Made by a program: the position numbers and the translations under genes. Of a DNA stretch of 64,000 nucleotides, positions 12,104 to 21,359 are shown piece by piece (position 1 is the stretch's first letter; the number at the start of each line of letters is the position of its first letter). This DNA comes from Emydura subglobosa (Eukaryota > Chordata > Testudines > Chelidae). A model generated the notes under the pieces. The model worked only from the letters and a program-made list of their open reading frames with translations. It was not told where the DNA came from and did not search any database. The stretch spans positions 2,742,319-2,806,318 of the forward strand of contig ML680053.1 in assembly GCA_007922225.1 (NCBI GenBank). The letters run 5' to 3'.

Positions 12104-13237
12104 CAAGACCAGATTCCAAGGCCAGAAAGCCATTGCGATCATCTAGTCTGACTTCCTGCATAACACAGTCCATGGAACTTCCCCCAAAATGATTCCTAGA
12201 GCATCTCTCTTAGAACAACATCCAATCTTGGTTTAAATATTGTCAGTGATGGAGAATCCACCACAACCCTTGGTAAATTGTTCCAATGATTAACTACCCT
12301 CACGATCAAAAATGTATGCCTTATTTCAGGTCTGAATTTCTCTAACTTCAGCTTTCAGCCGTTGGATTGTCTGTCATACATTTCCCTGATAGACTGAAGA
12401 GCCTATTATTAATCTTTTGTTCCTCATGTAGGTACTTACAGACTGTAATCAAATCACCCCTTAGCCTTCTCTTCGTTAAGCTAAATTAAGCTCTTTGAGT
12501 TTATCGCTATAAGGCATCTTCTCTAACCCTTTAATCAGTCCCGTGGCTCTTCTCTGAACCCTCTCCAATCTATCTACATCCTCCTTGAACTGTGGGCCCC
12601 AGAACTGGACACAGGATTCCAGCCGCAGTTGCTCAAGCACCAAATACAGTGGTAAAATAATCTCTTTCCTGCTACTCAAGATTCTGCTGTTTATTCATCC
12701 CAAGATCGCATTAGCCACAGTGTTTTGGCCACTGCATCACCCTGGGAGCTCAGGTTGAGCTGATTATCCACCATGACCCCTAATCTTTGTCAAAGTCGCG
12801 GCTTCCCCGGATAGAGTCCCCCATCCTAGAAGCATGGCCGGCATTCTTTGTTCCTAGATGTGCACGTTTACATTGAGATGTATTAAAATGCACATTGTTT
12901 GCTTGCACCCAGTTTACTGAGCAACCCAAATCGCTCTGAACCAGTGACCTGTCCCCTTCATTATTTACCACTCCCCCAATTTTTGTGTCATCTGCAAACT
13001 TTATCAGTGATTACTTTTTCTTCCCAATCATTGATTAAAAACGTTAAATAGTGTAGAAGCAAGAACCAATACCTGTGGGACATCAATGAAAACAGACCTG
13101 CATGATGATGATTCTCCATTTACAATTACATTTTGAAGCCTATCAGTTAGTCAGTTTTTAACCCATTCAATTTGTGTCGTTAATTTAAAATCATTATAGT
13201 TTTTTAATCAAAATGGCATGTGGTACAAAGTCAAACA
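12104..13237 (-). mobile_element. CR1 LINE fragment, antisense
   Basis: The minus strand carries the C-terminal CR1 reverse-transcriptase signature: IILPLYLVLEQLRLESCVQF, then WGPQFKEDVDRLERVQRRAT. It is followed at lower coordinates by the CR1 3' UTR (the complement of GATCATCTAGTCTGACTTCC). Stops and frame breaks show it is dead. It abuts a second CR1 subfamily at 13238, so two insertions are stacked head to tail. Confidence 0.88.
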
Positions 13238-14075
13238 CCATAGAAGATTAGGGTTGGAAGGGACCCAGGAGGTCACCTAGTCCAACCCCCTGCTCAAAGC
13301 AGGCTCAACCCCAACTAAATCATCCCAGCCAGGGCTTTGTCAAGCCACACTTTAAAAACCTCTAAAGATGGAGATTCCACCATCTCCCTAGATAACCCAT
13401 TCCAGTGCTTCACCACCCTCCTAGTGAAAAACTTTTTCCTAATATCCAACGTAGACCTCCCCCACTGCAACTTGAGACCATTGCTCCTTGTTCTGTCATC
13501 TGCCACCACTGAGAACAGCCTAGCTCCATCCTCCCTGAATCTCCCCTTCAGGTAGTTAAAGGCTGCTATCAAATCCCCCCTCTTCTCTTCTGCAGACTAA
13601 ACAAGCCCAGTTCCCTCAGTCTCTCCTCATAAGTCTTGTGCTCCAGCCCCCTAATCATTTTTGTTGCCCTCTGCTGGACTCTCTCCAATTTGTCCACATC
13701 CTTTTTGTAGTGGGGGGCCCAAAACTGAACACAGTACTCCAAATGAGGCCTCACCAGTGCCAAGTAGAGGGGAATAATCATTTCCCTCGATCTGCTGGCA
13801 ATGCTCCTACTAATGCGGCCCAATATGCCGTTAGCCTTCTTGGCAACAAGGGCACACTGTTGACTCATATCCAGCTTCTTGTCCACTGTAACCCCCAGGT
13901 CCTTTTCTGCAGTACTGCTGCCTAGCCCGTTGGTCCCAGTCTGTAGCTGTGTATGGGATTCTTCCATCCTAAGTTCAGGACTCTGCACTTGTCTTTATTG
14001 AACCTCATCAGATTTCTTTTGGCCCAATCTTCCAATTTGTCTAGGTCACTCTGTATCCTGACATTTAGAAACTAG
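13238..14075 (-). mobile_element. CR1 LINE fragment, antisense, relatively well preserved
   Basis: A continuous minus-strand frame at 13988-13569 reads [60 protein letters not shown] and [20 protein letters not shown]. This is the diagnostic end of the CR1 pol protein. It continues in another frame to about 13315. The plus-strand start AGGGTTGGAAGGGACCCAGG is the classic CR1 3' UTR complement. It looks younger than its neighbour at 12.1-13.2 kb. Confidence 0.93.
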
Positions 14076-15227
14076 AGGCTTAAATGGCTGCCAGAAGTGG
14101 TACAACTCGGCTCTCTTATTTAATAAATCCTGCACTCAGCTCTCAAGTTCTATGTGCAATTTGGTCCTTAACCCCCACTGACTTTGCTAAGCAAGAGAAC
14201 AGTGCAATTTGTAAATCAGCAACCCCTTACTCCTCTGAGACCACATGAAATCCCAGCCTTTGCAACAGACAGCAGCAGAAGGAGTGAAAGAACTAAAAGC
14301 TTTCTAGCTAATATTTCTGGACAGGAATCCTGCTTCTCGCCAGGATTTTCAGACAAATGAAACCACTGTTAAGGTCAGTGCAGATTCTTACAAAAGGCCA
14401 CTAACAGGGAGTTTGATTATTTTCAGATAACAATTAAGATTTCATGTTCCTTAATCCAGAGGAGACAAGAATTGCAATGGTTTCTTCTGGAACATCTGAA
14501 TATACTAATCCAGTGATGGGGAAACAATTTATTGATTGTTAAAGTCCCAGACGGGGCTAAATGAAAATCATTCTGGGTTGTTAAATGTATTATTCCCCTC
14601 AAAAAAGGAGGGGTTGATGCTCTCCATCCGTGTCTCTAATAGAATGAGGACTGTTGCGTTTCAGTTATGCAGGATTATAGTTTTCATGTTCTATGTAGAG
14701 AATTGACTGGCTGCAAGATTGAAATAAGTGCTTTTGGGGAGACAAGCACTGTAAATTGATGGCATTTTGCAGAAACAAAATAGCTTGTTTCTGAAAGCAA
14801 AGAGCCACTCGCAGCAGTAAACTGTGTCTGAGCTCATCCTTTCTGCAGTTAATTTTCAGACCTAAAAAGGGGGTACTCTGCAGTACAGGATAAAAAGTTT
14901 GAGGCTGTTTCTCTTACTTCTGATCAAGTGGCTAGTGAAGATTCAGACTTCATGGGTCTCTTGCTAACAGGCTGCTAAGAACTTTGATACATTGTCCTGT
15001 AAAATAACGCTGTGCTTGAATTAGCAACCATGTGTTACCACACGTTGGCTTCTTGCTCTTCACTGGGGAGTCAGTGCTACACTGCGTGTACGTGGCTTTG
15101 TTATTATAGGGTAGCTTATGAGCAGTTAGCAGCGCCTGTACTACTGCTCTTGTAGGTCTGCTCAAAAACACGGGGCTGCATGTACACTGGCCAGTAACTA
15201 TGGTTGCTGGTTGAAGGTTAAGACACA
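14076..15227. other. Intergenic DNA, nothing recognised
   Basis: No repeat boundary, exon or RNA gene is apparent between the two CR1 blocks. Confidence 0.4.
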
Positions 15228-16183
15228 ACCTAAGAATGGCCACACTGGGTCAGACCAATGGTCCATCTAGCCCAGTATCCTGTCTTCTGACAGTGGCCAA
15301 TACCAGGTGCTTCAGAGGGAATTAACAGAACAGGCAATCATCAAATGATCCAACCCCTGTCATCCACTCCAGTTTCTGGCAAACAGAGGCTAAGGTGATT
15401 CAGAGCATGGTGTTACATCCCTGCCCATCCCAGCTAATAGCCTTTCATGGATCTATCCTCCATGTACTTATCTAATTCTTTTTTGAACCCCGTTATAATT
15501 TTCACAACATCCTCTGGCAAAGAGTTCCAGGTTGACTGTGTGTTGTGTGAAGAGATACTTCTTTATGTTTGTTTTAAACCTGGGCCTATTAATTTCATTG
15601 GTTGGCCCATAGTTCTTGTGTTATCTGAAGTGTGATGGGGTGACTGCCCCACCCTCTCCCTGCAGGGCTTAATGCAGGCCAGATGGGCCAATTAACCCAT
15701 TAGGCAACTGATTAAGGAGGCTTAGCTGGGCAGGAATAGGCGGGGCCTATAAAGCCCAGGAGCTGCAAGCAGAAGGGGTTGCTGGTAAAAGGCAGACATT
15801 CCTAGGAGAAAGAGAGGAGTGAGGGGAGCCTGTAGGCTGCAGAAGAGGGAGTCCCCTCACTCACTGCCTCAGTGCCGCTGGCCCAGTGGCTGGTAGGTGT
15901 TATTTCCTACTGTTTGTTTCCTATCTTTTAACCAGTTACTGATCCATAGAAGAACTTCCTCTTATCCCAGGACTGCTTACTTTGCTAAAGAGTCTTTGGT
16001 CAGGGACCTTGTCAAAGGCTTTCTGAAAATCTAAGTACACTATATTCACTGGATCACCCTTGTCCACATGCATGTGTTGACCCCCTCAAAGCATTCTAAT
16101 AGATTGATGAGGCATGATTTCCCTTTACAAAAACCATGTTGACTCTTCCCCAACAAACATTTACCTATGTGTCTGATAATTCC
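15228..16183 (-). mobile_element. CR1 LINE fragment, antisense, split by an insertion at 15631-15916
   Basis: Both parts are antisense CR1. The left part (15228-15629) contains GGTCCATCTAGCCCAGTATC, TTTTTTGAACCCCGTTATAA and GGCAAAGAGTTCCAGGTTGA. The right part (15917-16183) contains TTTAACCAGTTACTGATCCA, AAGGCTTTCTGAAAATCTAA and ACCATGTTGACTCTTCCCCA. The part between is unrelated and LTR-like. Some CR1 sequence is also missing between the halves, so the event was not a clean insertion. Confidence 0.85.
15631..15916 (+). mobile_element. LTR-like fragment inserted in CR1
   Basis: The insert begins GTGTGATGGGGTGACTGCCC and contains a GC box followed by a TATA box (GGCGGGGCCTATAAAGCCC near 15740), as an LTR U3/R promoter would. 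It has no coding capacity. The repeat starting TGTGATGGGGTGACTGCCC is familiar from turtle DNA. Its LTR nature is inferred from the TG start and TATA box; no matching second LTR or target duplication is visible. Confidence 0.5.
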
Positions 16184-16976
16184 GCGTTGGCAGGGGCACT
16201 CTCCCACTCCGAAGAGTCGGGGGTGGACCCCTGCACAGAGATGCAGACCCGGAGGGGACTCGACAGGTCGTGGCTGGTGCATCTCTGTCCTCGACCCTGC
16301 CCGTACCCACGGCGCAGGGGAGCGGCGGCGCTCCATGCGCTGTCCTCGTCCTCGGCACCGGGGATGCTGCTCCGTGCTGAGTGGAATCCGGTGCCGACGG
16401 TGCGCTCCGCACCGAGGGGGAGCAGGACAACCCGGACACAGAGCGGAGCACTGCGATAGGAGCAAGGCTTTAAACCTGATCTCTCTGCCTCTGGCTCACT
16501 GTTTACAGCCTTGCATATCTTACTCTTGTCTGCTCCCCCCCCAGGCACTTAAGGCACCGAGTGGGGGGGGGGGAAGTGGAGAGGGTTAAACCCCAGGCAG
16601 CCGGGACATAGCCTGGCCACCTTAAGTCCCTCAGGGACTTCTTCCTAAGCTACAACACTTAACAACTACTTAACTAACTAGGTACTTTGTTTAACAAAGA
16701 GTTCAAAGAAGGGGAATGGCACTTGCAGAGAGCAAGCGCTAGTTCCATCCGACCATCACAGGCGGAAAGAAGAGACTGAGAGTGCATAGGGCCGGCAGTG
16801 CCTCATGTGCTGCAGCATGAGCGCAGCACTCCAGGGGGCACCAGAGCCGGCCCTACGGGTCTGCTAAGGGGAAAAAAGTTCCGGGAACCGTGCACTGTGT
16901 CGTGCACACACCTATATTGGAATGGATATGAGCAACACATCTCGAAGAACAACAGTTACTGGTAAGTAACCTTGTT
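16184..16976. repeat. GC-rich interspersed repeat ending in a splice-donor-like motif
   Basis: A CpG-rich block (16184-16620) is followed by GCCGGCCCTACGGGTCTGCT, then TTGGAATGGATATGAGCAAC, and ends TCGAAGAACAACAGTTACTG|GTAAGTAACC. The last part is familiar from turtle repeats, and a related fragment (ACTCGAAGAACAACT) occurs at 63706-63720. Its open frames on both strands share no recognisable protein motif. It separates a truncated CR1 from a truncated Harbinger element. Class unknown. Confidence 0.5.
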
Positions 16977-18948
16977 ATCTGAATTCATGCATGCTTGCTC
17001 CCCCTTGCAGTCAATACAGAACTGCTTTCCATGCCCTCCCCAAACTCCACCCACACATTCCTATCAAACTGCTGGCCCATCTCGGTACCCCATTCACTCC
17101 AATCCTTCAGACAGCTTCCAGAACGATAGCTGGACTTACACCCAGATGTCATAGCTCATACTGCACCTCACTACTTTCTCAGCTGCAACTCAGCTTTTAT
17201 GTGTGTTGTGAATAATTGTTCTTTAATAAAGACATACTCGATGAGGAATAAGCAGTCTTTATTTGTCTCTTGCACATGGTGGTTGTACCTCACATTGATA
17301 CACAGTGCAAGTTAGATAGCATGGGCACTGTGCTGTTTACAAAGACATCTTATTGGTGCTCATTGTCAAAATAGTTCCTCAAGGCTTCCCTGATTCAAAT
17401 GTCCCCCCATTGTGCACCCCCTCTAATAGTCCTGACATCTAGTTGTTTATATTCAACCACAAGGCAATCCGCCTTTGCGCTCCACCCAGGGGGAAATTTT
17501 TCACCCATAGCTTCACAAATATGAAGCACACAGTAGGCGGCAGTAACCGTGGGAATATTTTCCTCATTTAGGTCTAATCTGCCATAAAGGCATCGCCAGC
17601 GAGCTTTTAATCTGCCAAATTCACATTAAATGGTTATTCGGCACTTGCTCAGCGCGTTTTTGAAGTGCTCCTTGCTGCTATCCAGGTTGTCCATATAAGG
17701 CTTCATGAGCCATGGCAGTAAGGGGGAGGCTGAGTCTCCCAGGATCACTATCATCCCCCATTGGAATCTTTTGGTCTGAAAAGAAAGTCCCTGCTTGCAG
17801 CTTTCTGTACAGACCAGTGTTCCTGAAGATGCGTGTGTCATGCACCTTCCCTGACCAACCTGTGTTGTAGTCAGTGAAATGCCCACGGTGAGCTACAACC
17901 ACCTGCAGTACCATAGAGAAGTATCCCTTTCTATTGATGTACTCCATTGCAAGATGGTTCGGGGCCAAAATTGGGATATGTGTACCATCTGTTGCTGTGC
18001 CACAGTTAGGGAATCCCATCGCTGCGAAGCCATCCACTATTTCACGCACATTTCCAAGACTCACAATCCGTTGTAGCAGAATGCGATTAATGGCCCTGCA
18101 CACTTGCAGTAACACAGCTCCAATGGTGGACTTGCCGACTCCAAACTGATTAGTGACCGACCGGTAGGAGCCTGGAGTTGCCAGCTTCCATACAGCAATC
18201 ACCACATGCTTCTCCACCGAGAGGGTAGCTCTCATTCTGGTGTCCTGGTGCTGCAGGGCAGGGGTGAGCACCGCACAGAGTTCCATGAAGGTGGCTTTGC
18301 GCATTCAGAAGTTCTGCAGCCACTGCTCGTCATCCCAGACCTGCATAACAATGCGATCACACCACTCAGTGCTTGTTTCACGCATCCAAAAGCGGCAGTG
18401 CATCGTGTGCAGATGCTCTGTGAATGCAAACAGTAATCCGGTGCTGTTTGTTTGCATGGCACACAGCAGGTCAGGCGCCTCAGATTTCTATTCTGATTGG
18501 GAGCTGATGATATACTGCATGACCAGCCGTGATGTGTTCAGAACCCTGACAACAGTGGAGAGCAGTGCCAGGATCCACCCTTTCAGACAGCGATGGCGGG
18601 CGCTCTGGAAACTGGTGCCGTTAAATGCTACAAAATATAGTTGGAAACCCCTGGAATGATGGGATGGAAAGCACTGCATCATGGGATGTTGAGCCCGCAC
18701 CCATGATGCACTGCGGTCCTCCCTGCCTTCCCACAACTCCTAGCGGCACAAGGTAGCAAGTTCAAGTCGCACAGTGGAATAGCTGCCCACAGTGCACTGC
18801 TCTCAATGTTGATGCTAGAGCACCAACTGTGGATGCGTTTCGGCAGCACAACGAATGCTGTGTGGGCAGGCGCACATGTTGTAATTATAGCGCTACTTGA
18901 TCATCGCTGTAACTTGTGTCAACAAAACTTTCTAGTGTAGACGAGCCC
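16977..18948 (-). mobile_element. PIF/Harbinger DNA transposon, truncated at its 3' side
   Basis: The element lies on the minus strand, and its 5' end is at 18948. The end reads, on the minus strand, GGGCTCGTCTACACTAGAAA and is flanked by TAA, matching the TWA target preference of PIF/Harbinger. It contains a broken transposase (17350-18457). No matching inverted terminus was found at the low-coordinate side, where it meets a GC-rich repeat at about 16977, so the other end is truncated. Confidence 0.8.
17350..18457 (-). pseudogene. Dead PIF/Harbinger transposase (HARBI1-like, DDE_Tnp_4 family)
   Basis: Read from ATG at 18457 on the minus strand, the gene encodes an N-terminal FWMRETSTEWCDRIV segment, the helix-turn-helix stretch TNQFGVGKSTIGAVLLQVCR, the first catalytic Asp in TATDGTHIPI, the second in GKVHDTRIFRN, and GDSASPLLPWLMKPY. 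The end is EALRNYFDNEHQ with TAA at 17350-17352. About 369 codons fits the HARBI1 family. It is inactive: there are stops at 18305-18307, 17626-17628 and 17395-17397, and one frameshift near 17760. The stop at 17626 sits where family members carry the catalytic Glu (between CRITI and the FGRLKARW block). The transposase would normally act with a Myb-like partner; remnants of one lie at 44.5-45.7 kb in a separate insertion. Confidence 0.9.
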
Positions 18949-19139
18949 TAAGAGCCTGCCCTGCATGCCGCAGAGTTCGATGTTTTCATTGTACGTTTAT
19001 TTTTTTAGATTTGAAAAGAAAAAACTTACAGCAAAAATCGTCTGAAATTTTAAAGCTAAAGAAAACAAATTCGCATTGAGACTTTTCTGTGAAAAGAGAG
19101 AAACGTGAGCACGTCGCCAGGTTGCCAAGAGCAGGTCTC

Positions 19140-19376
19140 ATGATGTGATCTGGTGGGAAGGACAATGGACTGGGAGTCTGCCACTGTGAACTGCTCTGAG
19201 ACTTTGGGCCAGTCACTTGCCCCTCTAAGTGTCTCTGTTTCCCCTCCTACCTTTTCTCCATCTTGTTTAGTTAGAATATAACCTCTATATGTATGTACAG
19301 CATCCAACACAATGGGGCCCTGAGCTTTGTTCGGGCCTCGAGATCCCACAGTATTACAAAATAATAGTAGTAAGTG
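19140..19376 (+). mobile_element. MIR/L3-like SINE tail
   Basis: GGACTGGGAGTCTGCCACTG and GGGCCAGTCACTTGCCCCTC, followed by CATCCAACACAATGGGGCCC and a short A-rich end (ACAAAATAATAGTAGTAA), match the widespread amniote MIR/L3-type SINE layout. It is diverged. Confidence 0.6.
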
Positions 19377-20084
19377 AGCAGACTAGTGTTTGGTATGTCA
19401 TCTTCTGCCATGTCAGCAGACTCTGGGCTTTTGGGAGTGGACACTTCTGAGGAAGGCAGAAAACAACTATGCACCTGGCCGATTCTAAAATGCTGTACAT
19501 AGATTAAAATAATTGCTTCCTGACCCCTGCAATGATCAGTTTATGTCCTGAAGCTTGGAAGTTGATGAGGCTTGTGTCATTCACTTAATTTCAGGAGAGC
19601 AATTGCATTGGTAATAGCATTTGCAACCACTTAGCCTGTCTATAAAGGTTTCATTTCGTGGCCTTCGCATTAAGACAGGTGAAGCGGAAGGTTTGAACGT
19701 GAGCTATTGGGTTTGCCGGCTGTTAACATTCAGTCAGTTCATTAAATAGTAAACAGCTGAACAATGTCAAGCTAAATAGTGCATGGAGCTTTCTTTTTTC
19801 CTTTTCTGTGTTTATAGAGCAACCATTTAAATTATTTACTGGTGTATTTAAAATCCTTTCTTAAGTGAAATCCAGCTGGGAAGCGAAATCTTGTTTACAG
19901 GGACAGCCATCCAAAAGAAAAGTGTCTGAGTCTGATAGACCCATTTGTGTGCCGTCTCCTCCTGCATCCCCAGCAGCTCAGAAGCTTTCATGTATCTGCC
20001 AGGCAAAGGTTTTAAAAGCTGGGTGGGTAAAGTGAGGCTGCTCAGTCACATTTAAGCACTTAAATTGGTGGCCTGGTTATTAAG

Positions 20085-20360
20085 AGGGAGTGGCAGGCAG
20101 CCTGGTTGGGCACTGGGCTAGGAGTGAAGAATGCTGTGGTCTGTTTCCTGGCTCGGCCACTGAGTGACCTTGGAAAAGATACAGTGGAGGGGAAGGATGG
20201 TCTAGTGGGTAGGGCATTATCTTAGGGCTTTGGAGACCCTGGTTCAAGTTCCTGCTCCACCACTTAGTCTTTGGTCCTCAGTTGCCCATCTGGGCAATGG
20301 GGATAACAAGCACTGCCCCACCTCACAGGGGTGCGGCAAGGGTTGGTACATTAAAGAGTG
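20085..20360 (+). mobile_element. MIR-like SINE fragments
   Basis: Two successive MIR-like cores occur. The first ends in CTGGCTCGGCCACTGAGTGA. The second runs from GGTCTAGTGGGTAGGGCATT through CCACCACTTAGTCTTTGG to GGGCAATGGGGATAACAAG. The second copy keeps the tRNA-like head (GGTTCAAGTTCC, B-box-like). Confidence 0.6.
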
Positions 20361-20434
20361 TGAGGTGTTCAGTGATAGGAGTCTCAGACCTTAGAGAGAT
20401 ACTTGACCTCTCTGTGTCCGTATTACTGAGACGG

Positions 20435-21217
20435 CGTGTACTCGGCCCTTTGAGACCCCCTGCTGGAGGCCACGAGGTCCTACCGCACCCTGCCTCAGAA
20501 AAGGAGCAGTGAAGGTGGGTCCTCCAGGCCTGCCTAGAAAGGCTGCAGGGAAGCAGCCAATCAGAGCTCAGTAGGCTGAGTTAAAAGTACCCACAGGGCC
20601 TGAACAAGACAGTTGTTGTCTTGGAGCAGGAGGAGGACTGGGGCATGGGAAGACAGAGAAATTCTCCAGGCAAGGAGGCCTTCAAGAGCCCTTGCTTGCA
20701 CAGAAATAGGACTGCGAAACTCTCCCAAGGAAGCCTGGGAAAGACCCTGCTCAAATAGGGAAACAGACGGAGAACCCAAGAAAGTGATGGGAGACTACAT
20801 GGGAAGCGGCCCAGGGAATGCAGCAGCTGCTATTACAGAAAGCAGCCAGTGCTATTTGTAGAGTTCTCTGGTTGGGACCTGGAGTCATGGACAGCCCTGG
20901 ATTCCCCCACCAGCCACTGGGGAAGTGGCCTAAACCTCAAGAAGGGGATAAAGACTCTGTACTAAAAGCCTGAGAAAGGAGCTAGAATTTAAACCGGCCC
21001 AGAGATGGGGCTGAAGATCCCGGAGAGGGCCAGCCATTCTTTGCACTGTGTTATCCTGGAAGGGGTTCCTTCATGCATATTAACTGTGGTACTTAGCCAG
21101 AGGTCTGAGCCACTGCAGACCCACGAGATGGGACAACCAACAGGACACCACGAGCAGAGAGAGACAGTGCGGGAGGCGCTCTCGAAAGGTGAGTGTGCCC
21201 CGTCACAGTTACCCCTT
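20435..21217 (+). mobile_element. Probable LTR-type repeat
   Basis: The block begins near TGTACTCGGCCCTTTGAGAC and ends GTGCCCCGTCACA, i.e. TG...CA. It has a weak TATA-like TTAAAAG near 20582 and many short open frames but no retroviral or gypsy protein motifs. No target duplication or second copy is seen in the window, so LTR status is tentative. Confidence 0.35.
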
Positions 21218-21224
21218 GCTGCCC

Positions 21225-21355
21225 TTTGTCTCTCTTGCCTGGTTAGCCTGTGACCTCTCTGGAGCAGGGACCGTCTCTTGCAGTGCCTGGCCCAATGGGG
21301 CCCGGTCTCAGCCAAGGGGGCTCTATCTAGATGCTGCTGTAATACAAGTAAAAGA
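21225..21355 (+). mobile_element. MIR/L3-like tail
   Basis: The phrases CTCTCTGGAGCAGGGACCGTC, CAGTGCCTGGCCCAATGGGG and GCTGCTGTAATACAAGTAAA form the conserved tail seen in many sauropsid SINE/L3 copies. Confidence 0.6.
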
Positions 21356-21359
21356 GACA

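Noticed and set aside
16046..16589. Several 100-140 codon frames on both strands
   Set aside because: All lie within CR1 and a GC-rich repeat, overlap one another and share no protein motif.
20225..20245. Possible tRNA gene (CTGGTTCAAGTTCC, B-box-like)
   Set aside because: This is the B-box-like head of a MIR SINE. No cloverleaf can be completed and no CCA-adjacent acceptor stem is present.
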